NCBI RefSeq assembly: GCF_000425805.1
Contig: NZ_AUED01000002.1
Location: 186,001-250,000, forward strand
Length of the DNA stretch: 64,000 nucleotides
Origin: Pseudomonas vranovensis DSM 16006
Lineage (GTDB): Bacteria > Pseudomonadota > Gammaproteobacteria > Pseudomonadales > Pseudomonadaceae
Reading direction: 5' to 3'
Shown: positions 35,918 to 46,409 of the stretch, one piece after another
Layout of the letters: each line of letters opens with the position of its first letter
Numbering within the stretch: position 1 is the stretch's first letter
Made by a program: the position numbers and the translations under genes
Notes under the pieces: generated by a model
Told to the model about the DNA's origin: nothing
The model's input: the letters and a program-made list of their open reading frames with translations, nothing else
Database searches by the model: none

Positions 35918-36811
35918 TTAGTGCCGAGTATCTGAGGGCGTGTCTACGCCACCACCGGCGAACAATTGTTCGATATCCGCCGCGTCGAACTTGTAGCTCT
36001 GATTGCAGAACTGGCAATCGACTTCAACGCTGCCGCCATGCTCGGCCGCCAGCTGTTTGGCGTCTTCCAGACCCAGGCTCACCAGGGCGTTGCCGGAGCG
36101 CTCACGCGAGCAGCTGCAATGGAAGCGCAGTGATTGGATATCGAACAGGCGCACGGCTTCTTCGTGGTAGAGGCGGTGAAGGACCGTCTCGTTGTTCAGG
36201 CCCAGCAGCTCTTCGGCAGTCAGGGTGCTGGCCAGGGCCGTCACATGCTGCCAGCTGACGGCACGCTCTTCTTCGTCTTTCTCGCGGTCGGCGGGCAGTT
36301 GCTGCAGCAACAGGCCACGGGCGTGCTTGCCATCGGCGTTCAACCAGAACTTGGTGTTCACCTGCTGGGACATGACGAAGTAGTTGGTGAAGCACTCCGA
36401 CAGCGTTTCGCCGTCCAGGTCGACAATGCCCTGATAGCGCTGGCCCTGGGTCGGGTCGACGGTCATGGCCAGAACTCCGCTTGGCATCAGGTCCGCCAGG
36501 GTCGCGCCGTCGCGGATGTCTTCGGCGTTGTAGCGGGCCAAGCCGCGAATATCGCGCTCGCTGGAGCACTCGATCATCAGCAGCGGCACCGGCCCCTCGG
36601 AACGGGCTTGCAGAATCAGCAGGCCATCGAACTTGAGTGTGCCGACCAGCAGCGCAGCCGCCGCCATGAACTCGCCCAGCAATTGCTGGACCGGCAGCGG
36701 ATAGTCGTGCTTGGCCAGGACTTCGGCGTAGCTGTGCTCCAGTGCAACGAGCTCACCGCGCACGTCGCGCTCGTCGAAGATGAAGCGTTGGGTGTAATCG
36801 GTATCAGACAT
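35918..36811 (-). CDS. hslO: Redox-regulated chaperone Hsp33
   Basis: A 297-residue cytoplasmic holdase activated by oxidation. The C-terminal zinc switch has the CXC ([10 protein letters not shown]) and CXXC (CQFCNQSY) pairs. The N-terminal domain carries [23 protein letters not shown]. It is separated from pckA by about 180 bases. hslR (Hsp15) lies upstream on the same strand, 115 bases away, the usual heat-shock pairing. Confidence 0.95.
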   Translation of the reverse strand: MSDTDYTQRFIFDERDVRGELVALEHSYAEVLAKHDYPLPVQQLLGEFMAAAALLVGTLKFDGLLILQARSEGPVPLLMIECSSERDIRGLARYNAEDIRDGATLADLMPSGVLAMTVDPTQGQRYQGIVDLDGETLSECFTNYFVMSQQVNTKFWLNADGKHARGLLLQQLPADREKDEEERAVSWQHVTALASTLTAEELLGLNNETVLHRLYHEEAVRLFDIQSLRFHCSCSRERSGNALVSLGLEDAKQLAAEHGGSVEVDCQFCNQSYKFDAADIEQLFAGGGVDTPSDTRH

Positions 36812-36926
36812 GAATGCTGGCTTTCTGAAGAGAAGGATGGGCGTATTTTATGGGCAATTGCCCCCTGTTCCAAGCAAGGACACCGTTTGCCCTACCCCGG
36901 TTGCCGGCGCGCGACGAATGGTGCCA

Positions 36927-37325
36927 TTACTGGCTGTCGTGAAACTGGTGAAACTGGCGTCGCTGCTTCTTGGTCGGACGGCCGTCGGTACTCACCCCCA
37001 GGGCCCCGGCCTTGCGCTGCGCGGCAGCCTCTTCACGCTTGGCGATACTCTGCGGGGTCTCTTCGTAGAGTGCCTGGGCCTCGGGCGCCCCCCGGCGGAC
37101 GATGGACAACGCCCTGACCACCACCGTGCGCTCATCGAAGCCGGTACGCAGTACGAACTCGTCGCCCACGCGCGGCTCCTTGCCTGGCTTGCAACGCTCC
37201 CCGCGACAGTGCACCTTGCCACTCTCGATGGCCGTCTTGGCCAGCGCGCGGGTCTTGTAGAAACGCGCTGCCCATAACCACTTGTCCAGACGGATCTTGT
37301 CGTCCTCTTCCGGCTTTTGTGCCAT
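36927..37325 (-). CDS. hslR: Heat-shock ribosome-associated protein Hsp15
   Basis: A 132-residue S4-domain RNA-binding protein that rescues stalled 50S subunits carrying peptidyl-tRNA. The S4 domain (about 12-75) begins IRLDKWLWAARFYKTRALAKTAIESGKV; the C-terminal tail is basic (RPTKKQRRQF). AATGGAGAAATGTC gives a GGAGA Shine-Dalgarno before ATG 37325. A long terminator-like hairpin lies 57-105 bases upstream in the same direction. Confidence 0.94.
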   Translation of the reverse strand: MAQKPEEDDKIRLDKWLWAARFYKTRALAKTAIESGKVHCRGERCKPGKEPRVGDEFVLRTGFDERTVVVRALSIVRRGAPEAQALYEETPQSIAKREEAAAQRKAGALGVSTDGRPTKKQRRQFHQFHDSQ

Positions 37326-37381
37326 GACATTTCTCCATTGATTTTCCTTAACGGAACTGTACTACCGTAACTGGCGGATGC

Positions 37382-37430
37382 AAAAAAACCGGCACGTGCT
37401 TACAGTTCACCGAACTGTCGCACACGCCGG
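37382..37430 (-). terminator. Long terminator-like hairpin between hslR and rimB
   Basis: Minus-strand stem CCGGCGTGTGC / GCACGTGCCGG (11 pairs, two wobbles), topped by ACAGTTC / GAACTGT and followed by TTTTTTT. No minus-strand gene precedes it, so it either acts in an hslR leader, ends an antisense transcript from rimB, or forms a structure in the rimB leader on the other strand. Confidence 0.55.
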
Positions 37431-37457
37431 TTCCGGCCTGACGATTTCCTACGCTGG

Positions 37458-37949
37458 TTGAACATTTTGAAGACATTTGATCATTTGACTGTGATTGGCC
37501 TGCGCGAGTGGGTAGCCTTGCCCGACCTCGGTGTGGCAGGCCTGCGCGCCAAGATCGACACTGGGGCCAGTACCTCGAGCCTGCACGCCACCGAAGTCGA
37601 ACCCTTCGAGCGCAATGGCGAGCGATGGGTGCGCTTCAACGCTCACCTGGGCTCGGTCGTGCAGTTGCGTCACCGTCGCTGCGAAGCACCACTGGTAACC
37701 ATGAAAACCATCAAGAGCTCCAACGGCCATGCCCAGATCCGCTACGTGATCCGCACGGCCCTGGCGCTGGGTGACCGGGTCTGGGAGGTCGAGTTCACCC
37801 TGGCCTGCCGCAAGGCCATGCGCTACCGCTTGCTGCTGGGTTCCAAAGCCCTGATCCATGGCCAGCTGGTGGTCAATCCGGGCCTCAAATACGTTCAGGA
37901 CAAGCCGGCATTCCCGGCCACTATTTCCCCCTCCACAGGTGTTGCATGA
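37458..37949 (+). CDS. rimB: RimK-linked retropepsin-like protein RimB
   Basis: A 163-residue protein of the ATP-dependent-zinc-protease family linked to RimK. It has an aspartic-protease-like [11 protein letters not shown] motif. In P. fluorescens RimB is reported to act with RimK in controlling glutamation of ribosomal protein S6. The frame has no ATG near the start: TTG 37458 and TTG 37467 (giving [11 protein letters not shown]) are both possible, with weak Shine-Dalgarno sequences. The stop overlaps the rimK start as ATGA, so the two are coupled. No rimA-like gene precedes it. Confidence 0.88.
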   Translation: MNILKTFDHLTVIGLREWVALPDLGVAGLRAKIDTGASTSSLHATEVEPFERNGERWVRFNAHLGSVVQLRHRRCEAPLVTMKTIKSSNGHAQIRYVIRTALALGDRVWEVEFTLACRKAMRYRLLLGSKALIHGQLVVNPGLKYVQDKPAFPATISPSTGVA

Positions 37950-38851
37950 AGATCGCCGTGCTGTCGCGAAACCCGCGTCTGTATTCCACTCGTCGCCTGG
38001 TAGAAGCCGGTACCGAACGAGGCCATGAGATGGTTGTGATCGATACCCTGCGCGCCTACATGAACATCGCCAGCCACAAGCCGCAGATCCACTACCGCGG
38101 CAAGCCGCTGGAAGGGTTCGACGCGGTGATCCCGCGTATTGGTGCGTCGGTGACGTTCTATGGCTGCGCCGTACTGCGCCAGTTCGAAATGATGGGTGTA
38201 TTCCCGCTGAACGAGTCGGTGGCCATCGCCCGCTCGCGCGACAAGTTGCGCTCGCTGCAGCTGCTTTCGCGTCGCGGCATCGGCCTGCCGGTGACAGGCT
38301 TCGCCCACTCGCCAGACGACATCCCCGACCTGATCCAGATGGTCAATGGCGCGCCCCTGGTGATCAAGGTGCTCGAAGGCACACAGGGCATCGGTGTGGT
38401 GCTGTGCGAAACCACCAAGGCCGCCGAATCGGTGATCGAGGCGTTCATGGGCCTGAAGCAGAACATCATGGTCCAGGAATACATCAAGGAAGCCGGTGGC
38501 GCCGATATTCGCTGCTTTGTGGTCGGCGACAAGGTCATTGCCTCGATGAAGCGCCAGGCCAAGCCCGGCGAGTTCCGCTCCAACCTGCATCGCGGCGGCA
38601 GCGCCAGCCTGATCAAGATCACCCCGGAAGAGCGCATGACCGCCATTCGCGCAGCGAAGGTCATGGGTTTGAGCGTGGCGGGGGTGGATATCCTGCGCTC
38701 CAATCACGGCCCCTTGGTGATGGAGGTGAACTCTTCGCCTGGCCTTGAAGGCATCGAGGTCACTACCAACAAGGACGTTGCCGGGATGATCATCGAACAC
38801 CTGGAAAAGAACGGCGGGCCAAACCTGACCCGCACAAAGGGCAAAGGCTAG
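37946..38851 (+). CDS. rimK: Ribosomal protein S6 glutamate ligase RimK
   Basis: A 301-residue ATP-grasp ligase that adds glutamates to the C-terminus of ribosomal protein S6, influencing translation and adaptation. [21 protein letters not shown] and the ATP-grasp blocks ([48 protein letters not shown]) are intact. It is coupled to rimB and ends in a 4-base convergent overlap with envZ. Confidence 0.95.
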   Translation: MKIAVLSRNPRLYSTRRLVEAGTERGHEMVVIDTLRAYMNIASHKPQIHYRGKPLEGFDAVIPRIGASVTFYGCAVLRQFEMMGVFPLNESVAIARSRDKLRSLQLLSRRGIGLPVTGFAHSPDDIPDLIQMVNGAPLVIKVLEGTQGIGVVLCETTKAAESVIEAFMGLKQNIMVQEYIKEAGGADIRCFVVGDKVIASMKRQAKPGEFRSNLHRGGSASLIKITPEERMTAIRAAKVMGLSVAGVDILRSNHGPLVMEVNSSPGLEGIEVTTNKDVAGMIIEHLEKNGGPNLTRTKGKG

Positions 38852-40161
38852 ACCGCGTCGCGCGGCAGCAGCAGGCCCAGTGGCAAGCGCACCCGGGCTT
38901 CAAGGCCGCCACCGGAACGATTGCGCAATTCGACATTGCCGCCATGCTGGGCGGCAATGCGCTTGACGATCGCCAACCCCAGCCCCGTGCCCTTGCCGCT
39001 GCGAGCACGGTCACCGCGAATGAACGGGTTGAAGATGCCTTCCAGCTCGTTCGGGTCGATGCCCGCCCCCCTGTCCAGCACACTCAGCACCACGTAGGGC
39101 GCACTGCTGTCGCCCGACACGTAGGCTGCCACCTCGACCCCCTTGCCAGCGTGATACAACGCGTTGCCGATCAGGTTGTTCAGCAGGCGCTTGAGTGACA
39201 CCCGACGCAGCGGAAAGGGTGGAATCGGCTCAAGGCACAGCCGTACCCGTTCTTCAGGTTGATTGAACGGTGCTACCACCTCGCGCACCAGGTCACTCAG
39301 GTCGACCTGCTCCACCGGTTCGTCTCGTCCGTCGCGGATGAAGGCGAGGAACTGATCGAGGATGGCGTCCATGTCTTCGATATCGCGCACCATGTCGTCG
39401 GTCAGGTCGCTCTCGTTGGCCAGCAGCGACAACGACAGGCGCAGACGGGTCAGCGGTGTGCGCAGGTCATGGGAAACCCCCGCCAGCATCAGCTCCCGTT
39501 CGCGTCCGGCTTGCTCGACATCTTCAGCCATCTGGTTGAAGGCGCGGTAAACCTCGGTCATCTCACTCGGGGTGTCACTGATCGGCAACCTGACACTCCG
39601 CCCCTGCCCCAGTTGCCGGGCAGCGAACACCAGGCGCTTGAGAGGCTGGTTGAGCTGGCGCACGAAGATCCAGGCCGAAGCCGTGGACAACAAACCAATG
39701 GCCAGGAACCAGCCCAGCACGCTCCAGATCTTCTGGCCGCGCAGCGGGTGGGGGTACAACGGAACCTTCAGCCAGCCATCGCCCAGGCTTGGCGCCCTGA
39801 CCCACAGCGCCGGTGGCGCATGGATGCGCAGGCGCACTTCAGTGTCGGCACCCAATTCGGCCTGCATCTGGCGCTGATAGATCTCGCTGTACGGCCAGTG
39901 CTGCTCACCCTCGGGCACGCCAGAGCCGACCACCCGGATCAAGCCGGCCGCTTCGGCGATCTTGTCCCGGTCAGACTCGTCGGCCGCCCAATAGGCGCGC
40001 AAGGTCAAGGCAACGCCGTGGCTGTACTGTCGATCGACCAGCACATCCTCGTTCATCAGCAGGTAGACCAGGGTCAGGGCCTTGGAAAACAGCACGACGA
40101 TAAGCACCAGCCAGAGGGTGCGGGCGAAGAAGCTTTGCGGGAACCAGAGGGGCGTTTTCAT
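38848..40161 (-). CDS. envZ: Osmosensor histidine kinase EnvZ
   Basis: A 437-residue inner-membrane kinase partner of OmpR. Two membrane segments (about 15-36 and 146-166) flank a periplasmic part, followed by HAMP, the H-box [17 protein letters not shown] with H231, and an ATPase domain with NLIGNALYH and [14 protein letters not shown]. Unusually, 127 bases separate it from ompR and this gap holds a strong intrinsic terminator in the direction of the operon, so envZ should be expressed below ompR. Confidence 0.93.
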   Translation of the reverse strand: MKTPLWFPQSFFARTLWLVLIVVLFSKALTLVYLLMNEDVLVDRQYSHGVALTLRAYWAADESDRDKIAEAAGLIRVVGSGVPEGEQHWPYSEIYQRQMQAELGADTEVRLRIHAPPALWVRAPSLGDGWLKVPLYPHPLRGQKIWSVLGWFLAIGLLSTASAWIFVRQLNQPLKRLVFAARQLGQGRSVRLPISDTPSEMTEVYRAFNQMAEDVEQAGRERELMLAGVSHDLRTPLTRLRLSLSLLANESDLTDDMVRDIEDMDAILDQFLAFIRDGRDEPVEQVDLSDLVREVVAPFNQPEERVRLCLEPIPPFPLRRVSLKRLLNNLIGNALYHAGKGVEVAAYVSGDSSAPYVVLSVLDRGAGIDPNELEGIFNPFIRGDRARSGKGTGLGLAIVKRIAAQHGGNVELRNRSGGGLEARVRLPLGLLLPRDAV

Positions 40162-40226
40162 CGACAGCAGCTACACACTTTGCGGAAACGAGCAGGGCTC
40201 GCAGGCTTTGCAGGCTTCAGCACACA

Positions 40227-40258
40227 CAAAAACAGGGCAACCCAAAGGACTACCCTGT
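40227..40258 (-). terminator. Intrinsic terminator between ompR and envZ
   Basis: Minus-strand stem ACAGGGTAGTCC / GGGTTGCCCTGT (12 pairs, three of them wobble) with a TTT loop and then TTTTTG. It lies 30 bases after the ompR stop and about 66 bases before the envZ start. Confidence 0.75.
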
Positions 40259-40288
40259 TCGTCATGACTGATGCCTACAAACGAAACA

Positions 40289-41029
40289 TCACTTGCTGGC
40301 ATTACCATCCGGCACAAAGACGTAACCGACACCCCATACCGTCTGAATATAGCGCGGCTTCGACGGATCGGGCTCGATCATGCGGCGCAGACGGGAAATC
40401 TGTACGTCGATGGAGCGTTCGAGCGCGTCCCATTCGCGACCACGGGCCAGGTTCATCAGCTTGTCGCGGGTCAGCGGCTCGCGGGCATGCATCACCAGTG
40501 CCTTGAGCACGGCGAACTCACCCGTGGTGAGCATGTGTACTTCTTCGCCACGCTTGAGTTCGCGAGTGGCCAGCGACAGCTCGTAGTCGCCAAAGGTAAC
40601 GGTTTCGTCTTCGCTGCCCGGTGCCCCCGGCACGGTCGGTGCCTGGCGGCGCAATACGGCCTTGACCCGTGCCATCAGCTCGTCGGGGTTGAACGGTTTG
40701 GCCAGGTAGTCGTCGGCGCCCAGCTCCAGGCCCTTGATGCGGCTCAGTTCGTCGCCCTTGGCGGTAAGCATGATGATCGGGATCTGGTTGTTCGCGGCGC
40801 GCAAGCGGCGACAGGCAGTCAGGCCATCTTCGCCTGGCAACATAAGGTCGAGCACCACCAGGTTGAAGACCTCGCGGGCCAGCAGGCGGTCCATCTGTTC
40901 GGTGTTGGGTACTGCACGAGCGCGGTAGCCCTTGCTGGTGAAGAAACGCTCCAGCAGGCTGCTCAAGCCCGGGTCGTCGTCGACGATGAGGATTTTTTCG
41001 CCTTCAGCGGTTTGTGCAGTGCTGCTCAT
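40289..41029 (-). CDS. ompR: Response regulator OmpR
   Basis: A 246-residue OmpR-type regulator. Receiver domain with D61 (VVLDLMLPGEDG), conserved K in TAKGDE, then a winged-helix DNA-binding domain ending RGREWDALERSIDVQISRLRRMIEPDPSKPRYIQTVWGVGYVF. ATG 41029 follows AGGAG, and the length matches OmpR; an upstream in-frame start would add eight residues. It is the first gene of ompR-envZ. Confidence 0.95.
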   Translation of the reverse strand: MSSTAQTAEGEKILIVDDDPGLSSLLERFFTSKGYRARAVPNTEQMDRLLAREVFNLVVLDLMLPGEDGLTACRRLRAANNQIPIIMLTAKGDELSRIKGLELGADDYLAKPFNPDELMARVKAVLRRQAPTVPGAPGSEDETVTFGDYELSLATRELKRGEEVHMLTTGEFAVLKALVMHAREPLTRDKLMNLARGREWDALERSIDVQISRLRRMIEPDPSKPRYIQTVWGVGYVFVPDGNASK

Positions 41030-41270
41030 GGGTAGCTCCTTTAATCTCGGCACGCATTATGGCTTAGCCGCCATTGGCCGTGCCGTGTGCATTGTTAGCA
41101 GATTTTTCCCCTTGTGCCAGTTTTGCCCGGCCTGCATCTGGCTCCCTGCCATCACCGCAACCCCGACGCACTGGGTATAATGCGCCGCTTTCGGACTGCG
41201 CCGCATTGACTTTCAGCGCCTTCAGGCGCCCGCCCGCGGCCTTTGTATTCACAATATGTCAGGTGGTTTT

Positions 41271-43589
41271 ATGGACAGCATCAACAGCCGCATCGCCGAG
41301 GAACTCGGTGTCCGCCCGCAACAGGTCGAAGCGGCCGTGGCCCTGCTTGATGAAGGCTCGACAGTGCCTTTTATCGCCCGTTACCGTAAAGAAGTGACTG
41401 GCAGCCTGGACGACACCCAACTGCGCCATCTGGAAGAACGCCTGCGTTACCTGCGCGAACTGGACGATCGCCGCGCCAGCATCCTGGCCAGCATCGAAGA
41501 GCAAGGCAAGCTGACCCCGGAACTGGCCCGCGAAATCAAGCTGGCCGACACCAAGACCCGCCTCGAAGACCTCTACCTGCCCTACAAGCAAAAGCGTCGC
41601 ACCAAGGGCCAGATTGCCCTGGAAGCCGGCCTGGGCGAGCTGGCCGACGGACTGTTGAACGACCCGCAACTGAGCCCTGAAGTCGAAGCCGCCCGCTTCG
41701 TCGATGCCGACAAAGGCGTGGCCGACGTCAAGGCGGCCCTCGAAGGTGCCAAGTACATCCTCATGGAACGTTTCGCCGAAGACGCCAGCCTGCTCGACAA
41801 GCTGCGCAGCTTCCTCAAGCAGGAAGCGGTACTCAGCGCCCGCCTGGTCGCCGGCAAAGAGGAAGAAGGCGCCAAGTTCCGCGACTACTTCGAGCATGAC
41901 GAACTGCTCAAGAGCGTACCGTCGCACCGCGCCCTGGCGATTTTCCGTGGCCGCAACGAAGGCGTGCTGGCCGCTTCGCTGAAAGTCGGCGAAGAGCTGC
42001 CAGGCACCCTGCACCCATGCGAGATGATGATCGCCGAGCGTTTCGGCCTGCAGAACCAGAACCGTCCTGCCGACAAATGGCTGGCCGAAGTGGTGCGCTG
42101 GACCTGGAAGGTCAAACTCTACAGCCACCTGGAAACCGACCTGTTCGGCGAGCTGCGCGATAACGCCGAAGGCGAGGCAATCAACGTCTTCGCCCACAAT
42201 CTGCACGACCTGCTGCTGGCTGCCCCGGCCGGCCCACGCGCCACCCTGGGCCTTGATCCGGGCCTGCGGACCGGCTGCAAGGTCGCGGTCGTGGATGCCA
42301 CCGGCAAGCTGCTCGACACTGCCACCGTGTACCCGCACGTACCGAAAAACCAGTGGGACCAGACCATCGCCGTGCTCGCCGCCCTGTGCGCCAAGCACTC
42401 GGTGGAGCTGATCGCCATCGGCAACGGTACCGCCAGCCGCGAAACCGACAAGCTGGCAGCCGAGCTGATCAAGAAATACCCGGCCCTGAAGATGACCAAG
42501 ATCATGGTCTCCGAAGCCGGTGCATCGGTGTATTCGGCCTCGGAACTGGCGGCCCGTGAGTTCCCGGACCTGGACGTATCGATCCGTGGTGCGGTGTCCA
42601 TCGCCCGTCGCCTGCAGGACCCGCTGGCAGAGCTGGTGAAGATCGACCCGAAGTCCATCGGCGTCGGCCAGTACCAGCATGATGTCTCCCAGCTCAAGCT
42701 GGCCCGCGGCCTGGATGCCGTGGTCGAGGACTGCGTGAACGCCGTCGGCGTTGATGTCAACACCGCCTCGGTCGCGCTGCTGGCCCGCATCTCCGGCCTC
42801 AACAGCACCCTGGCACAGAACATCGTCGCCCATCGTGATGCCAACGGCGCCTTCAAGACCCGCGCAGCGCTGAAGAAAGTCAGCCGCCTGGGCGAAAAAA
42901 CCTTCGAGCAGGCCGCAGGCTTCCTGCGCGTGATGAACGGCGACAACCCGCTGGATGCCTCGGCTGTACACCCTGAGGCCTACCCGCTGGTGCAACGCAT
43001 TGCCGCCGAAACCGACCGCGACATCCGCTCGCTGATTGGCGACAGCGGTTTCCTCAAGCGCCTGGACCCAAAGAAATTCACCGACGAAATCTTCGGCCTG
43101 CCGACCGTCACCGACATCCTCCAGGAACTGGACAAGCCCGGACGCGACCCTCGCCCCGAGTTCAAGACCGCCGAGTTCCAGGAAGGCGTCGAAGACCTCA
43201 AGGACCTGCAACTGGGGATGATCCTCGAAGGCGTGGTCACCAACGTCACCAACTTCGGCGCCTTCGTCGACATTGGTGTACACCAGGATGGCCTGGTCCA
43301 CATCTCGGCGCTGTCGGAGAAGTTCATCAAGGACCCGCGTGAGGCGGTCAAGGCTGGCGACGTGGTCAAGGTCAAGGTCATGGAAATCGACATCCCGCGC
43401 AAGCGCGTCGGTTTGTCGATGCGCATGAGCGACACCCCGGGCGAGAAAGTCGATGGCGCCCGTGGCAGCCGTCCAGGTTCGGCACCGCGCCAGCAGAGCG
43501 CCCCGGCCCGCGCCAAGGAAACCCCGGTACCGGCCAACAACGCCATGGCGGCGCTGTTTGCCAACGCCAAGCAGTTGAAGAAGAAATGA
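41271..43589 (+). CDS. tex: S1 RNA-binding transcription accessory protein Tex
   Basis: A 772-residue Tex protein with an N-terminal helical region ([34 protein letters not shown]), a YqgF/RNase H-like domain ([19 protein letters not shown]), helix-hairpin-helix elements ([22 protein letters not shown]) and a C-terminal S1 domain ([26 protein letters not shown]). It acts on transcription elongation complexes and RNA. ATG 41271 has AGGTGG. A TATAAT at 41176-41181 may be its -10 element, though no good -35 is seen. The stop overlaps the next gene as ATGA. Confidence 0.96.
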   Translation: MDSINSRIAEELGVRPQQVEAAVALLDEGSTVPFIARYRKEVTGSLDDTQLRHLEERLRYLRELDDRRASILASIEEQGKLTPELAREIKLADTKTRLEDLYLPYKQKRRTKGQIALEAGLGELADGLLNDPQLSPEVEAARFVDADKGVADVKAALEGAKYILMERFAEDASLLDKLRSFLKQEAVLSARLVAGKEEEGAKFRDYFEHDELLKSVPSHRALAIFRGRNEGVLAASLKVGEELPGTLHPCEMMIAERFGLQNQNRPADKWLAEVVRWTWKVKLYSHLETDLFGELRDNAEGEAINVFAHNLHDLLLAAPAGPRATLGLDPGLRTGCKVAVVDATGKLLDTATVYPHVPKNQWDQTIAVLAALCAKHSVELIAIGNGTASRETDKLAAELIKKYPALKMTKIMVSEAGASVYSASELAAREFPDLDVSIRGAVSIARRLQDPLAELVKIDPKSIGVGQYQHDVSQLKLARGLDAVVEDCVNAVGVDVNTASVALLARISGLNSTLAQNIVAHRDANGAFKTRAALKKVSRLGEKTFEQAAGFLRVMNGDNPLDASAVHPEAYPLVQRIAAETDRDIRSLIGDSGFLKRLDPKKFTDEIFGLPTVTDILQELDKPGRDPRPEFKTAEFQEGVEDLKDLQLGMILEGVVTNVTNFGAFVDIGVHQDGLVHISALSEKFIKDPREAVKAGDVVKVKVMEIDIPRKRVGLSMRMSDTPGEKVDGARGSRPGSAPRQQSAPARAKETPVPANNAMAALFANAKQLKKK

Positions 43590-43972
43590 TGGAACTGCCG
43601 CAAGAGGTCACCCTCAGCGCCTTCAGCCAACTGCTCGGCTGCCACCTGCAACGCCTGGAACCAGGCGTTGCGCAAATGACCCTGGCGCTGGAGCCGCACC
43701 TGCGCAACCGAGGCGGCAAGTTGCATGGCGGGGCGATCTTCAGCCTGGTCGATACAGCCATGGGCCTGGCCTGTTCAAGCGCCCACGGCTTCGATCAGCA
43801 GAGCGTCACCCTGGAATGCAAGATCAACTACCTGCGCTCCGTCGGCGACGGCGAAGTGCTGTGCATCGCCCGGGTGCTGCATGCCGGGCGTCGCACCCTG
43901 GTGGTCGACGCCGATGTACTTCAGGGCGACAAGCTGGTGGCAAAAGCGCAAGGGACATTCGTCGTCCTCTAG
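43586..43972 (+). CDS. PaaI-family hot-dog thioesterase
   Basis: A 128-residue PaaI/YdiI-type thioesterase. [24 protein letters not shown] is the active-site loop and helix; [20 protein letters not shown] is typical of the family. It would hydrolyse short or aromatic acyl-CoA. The start overlaps the tex stop (ATGATGG; a second ATG at 43589 is possible), so expression is coupled to tex. Confidence 0.88.
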   Translation: MMELPQEVTLSAFSQLLGCHLQRLEPGVAQMTLALEPHLRNRGGKLHGGAIFSLVDTAMGLACSSAHGFDQQSVTLECKINYLRSVGDGEVLCIARVLHAGRRTLVVDADVLQGDKLVAKAQGTFVVL

Positions 43973-44125
43973 CCGCAAACAGCCAAACTGCGATACTTTC
44001 GGCAGAGCGCAGGCGCTGCCGGAAGCCAGCCAATACCAGGCGACAACGCCAGTTCCTCTGTCCACCCTTGTAGACCGTCAACTCTACCCCCATATTGCGG
44101 CGACTGACGTGTGAAGGAATCCATC

Positions 44126-45712
44126 TTGAGCGAACTTCTCAACCGCCGCCTGAGCCTGCTCGGCCAAGGCGACAACCTTTCCCTGCTCAAGCAGTGCCTG
44201 CACGGCATCGAGCGCGAATGCCTGCGTGTGACCGAGGACGGTCGCCTGGCCCAGACCCCGCATCCCGAGACGCTCGGGGCGGCGCTGACCCACGAGCAGA
44301 TCACCACGGACTATTCGGAGTCGCTGCTGGAGTTCATCACCCCTGCCCTGGCCGACCCTGCGCAAACGCTCGAAAGCCTGGAGAACATCCACCGCTTCGC
44401 CTACACCCAGCTGGGCACCGAGTACCTGTGGAGTCCGTCGATGCCCTGCCCGCTGCCGGCCGAGGAAGACATTCCGATCGCCTGGTACGGCACCTCCAAC
44501 ATCGGCCAGCTCAAGTACGTCTACCGCAAGGGCCTGGCCCTGCGTTACGGTCGCACCATGCAGTGCATCGCCGGTATCCACTACAACTTCTCGTTGCCGG
44601 AACAACTCTGGCCGCTACTGCGTGGCGCCGAAGACAACCAGCTTGATGACCGCGACTTCCAGTCGGCGGCCTACATCGCACTGATCCGCAATTTCCGCCG
44701 CTACAGCTGGCTGCTGATGTACCTGTTCGGTGCCTCGCCAGCCTTGGATGCAGGCTTCCTGCGTGGCCGGGCGCACCAGCTCGAGCAGTTCGACGCCGAC
44801 ACCCTGTACCTGCCCTACGCCACCAGCCTGCGCATGAGCGACCTGGGCTACCAGAGCAACGCCCAGGCCGGCCTCACGCCCTGCTACAACGACTTGAACA
44901 GCTACACCGACAGCCTGCGCAGGGCCGTGGCAACCCCATACGCACCTTATGTCGAGATCGGCACGCACAAGGATGGCGAGTGGGTTCAGCTCAACACCAA
45001 CATCCTGCAGATCGAGAACGAGTACTACTCCAACATTCGTCCCAAGCGCGTGACCTACAGCGGTGAACGACCGATCCAGGCACTGGTGGCCCGTGGCATC
45101 CAGTACGTCGAAGTGCGTTGCCTGGACATCAACCCGTTCCTGCCGACCGGTATCGACCTGCCCGAGGCGCGCTTCCTCGACGCCTTCCTGCTGTTCTGCG
45201 CCCTGGAAGAAAGCCCGCTGCTGGGCCACCTGGAGTGCGGCAACTGCACCGGCAACTTCCTCAGCGTGGTCAAGGAAGGCCGCCGCCCTGGCCTGCAACT
45301 GCAACGCCACGGCGAGCCGGTCGAGCTCAAGCAATGGGCCGACGAGTTGCTCGAGCGCATTGCACCGCTGTCCGAACTGCTCGACCGCAGCCAGGGTGGC
45401 GAGGAACATGCCAAGGCCCTGCAGTTGCAAAAAGCCAAGGTCAGCGACCCGTCCCTGACACCGTCGGCCCAAGTGCTGGCGAGCATGACCGAGCACAAGG
45501 AAAGCTTCAGCCGCTTCGCCTTGCGCCAGAGCCAGGCCCACGCCGAATTCTTCCGCGCCCAGGCGTTGCCAGCGCAAGAGCAGCAGCGCTTTGAAGCCGC
45601 GGCGCGCGGCTCCCTCGAGGCCCAGGCCAAGCTTGAGCGCGAAGAGGACAAGGCCGACTTCGACCTGTTCGTCAGCGCTTACCAAGCCAGCATCCTGGCG
45701 ATCAGCAACTGA
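44126..45712 (+). CDS. gshA: Glutamate-cysteine ligase
   Basis: A 528-residue gamma-glutamylcysteine synthetase, first step of glutathione synthesis and a major consumer of cysteine. [52 protein letters not shown] and [12 protein letters not shown] are characteristic. I chose TTG 44126, with AAGGA seven bases upstream, over GTG 44111, whose first codons contain that Shine-Dalgarno. The TetR gene follows after one base. Confidence 0.95.
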   Translation: MSELLNRRLSLLGQGDNLSLLKQCLHGIERECLRVTEDGRLAQTPHPETLGAALTHEQITTDYSESLLEFITPALADPAQTLESLENIHRFAYTQLGTEYLWSPSMPCPLPAEEDIPIAWYGTSNIGQLKYVYRKGLALRYGRTMQCIAGIHYNFSLPEQLWPLLRGAEDNQLDDRDFQSAAYIALIRNFRRYSWLLMYLFGASPALDAGFLRGRAHQLEQFDADTLYLPYATSLRMSDLGYQSNAQAGLTPCYNDLNSYTDSLRRAVATPYAPYVEIGTHKDGEWVQLNTNILQIENEYYSNIRPKRVTYSGERPIQALVARGIQYVEVRCLDINPFLPTGIDLPEARFLDAFLLFCALEESPLLGHLECGNCTGNFLSVVKEGRRPGLQLQRHGEPVELKQWADELLERIAPLSELLDRSQGGEEHAKALQLQKAKVSDPSLTPSAQVLASMTEHKESFSRFALRQSQAHAEFFRAQALPAQEQQRFEAAARGSLEAQAKLEREEDKADFDLFVSAYQASILAISN

Positions 45713-45713
45713 C

Positions 45714-46370
45714 ATGACGCGCACTGTTACCCCACGCAAACCCCGCGCCCGCAGTCAGGCGCGGATCGACTCGATCCTCGAAGCCGCACGCACGCTGCTG
45801 GCCAGCGAGGGCGTGGCCAGCCTGTCGATCTACAGTGTGGCCGAGCGGGCGCAGATCCCGCCGTCGTCGGTGTATCACTTCTTCGCCAGCGTCCCGGCCC
45901 TGCTCGAAGCCCTGACCGCCGACGTGCATGGCGCCTTTCGCGCCTGCCTGCAGGCGCCGATCGATGGCGCTGCACTGAACACCTGGCACGACCTTTCGCG
46001 CCTGATCGAGCAGCGCATGCTGAGCATCTACAACCAGGATGCCGCTGCACGCCAGTTGATCCTCGCCCAGCATGGCCTGAGCGAAGTGACCCAGGCCGAC
46101 CGCCAGCACGACCTCGAACTGGGTGACTTGATGCACAAGCTGTTCGCCCAGCATTTCCAGCTCCCAGCGCTGCCGGAAGACGTCGACGTGTTTGCCCTGG
46201 CCATGGAGCTGGGGGATCGGGTGTATGCCCGTTCGGTGCAGTTGCATGGGCAGATCACGCCGCGCATGGCTGAGGAAGGCATGCGCGTGTTTGATGCCTA
46301 CCTGGGTTTGTACCTGCCGCCGTTCTTGCCGAAGCATCGCGGGGCAAGCCCGCTCCCACAGGACCTGTAG
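45714..46370 (+). CDS. TetR-family transcriptional regulator
   Basis: A 218-residue regulator with an N-terminal helix-turn-helix (RIDSILEAARTLLASEGVASLSIYSVAERAQIPPSSVYHFFASVPALLEAL) and a ligand-binding helical domain. ATG 45714 lies one base after the gshA stop, so translation is likely coupled. The last 11 residues (HRGASPLPQDL) are encoded by a REP element that has entered the 3' end of the frame, so the native C-terminus has probably been replaced or extended. It lies directly before the converging ssu operon; a role in its control is possible but not shown. Confidence 0.9.
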   Translation: MTRTVTPRKPRARSQARIDSILEAARTLLASEGVASLSIYSVAERAQIPPSSVYHFFASVPALLEALTADVHGAFRACLQAPIDGAALNTWHDLSRLIEQRMLSIYNQDAAARQLILAQHGLSEVTQADRQHDLELGDLMHKLFAQHFQLPALPEDVDVFALAMELGDRVYARSVQLHGQITPRMAEEGMRVFDAYLGLYLPPFLPKHRGASPLPQDL

Positions 46371-46409
46371 GAGCGGCGGTGCGACGTCTCGACTTGCCCC
46401 GCGATCGCG
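46335..46409. repeat. Two REP units overlapping the TetR 3' end
   Basis: CATCGCGGGGCAAGCCCGCT at 46335-46354, continuing CCCACA, lies inside the TetR coding frame. A second unit of the CGGTGCGACGTCTCGACTTG type at 46368-46409 reaches the stop codon of ssuF. The block fills the whole space between the two convergent genes. Confidence 0.88.

Noticed and set aside
41259..43301. 680-codon open frame opposite tex
   Set aside because: Tex is intact and recognised on the plus strand; the antisense frame shows no domain and only compositional openness.
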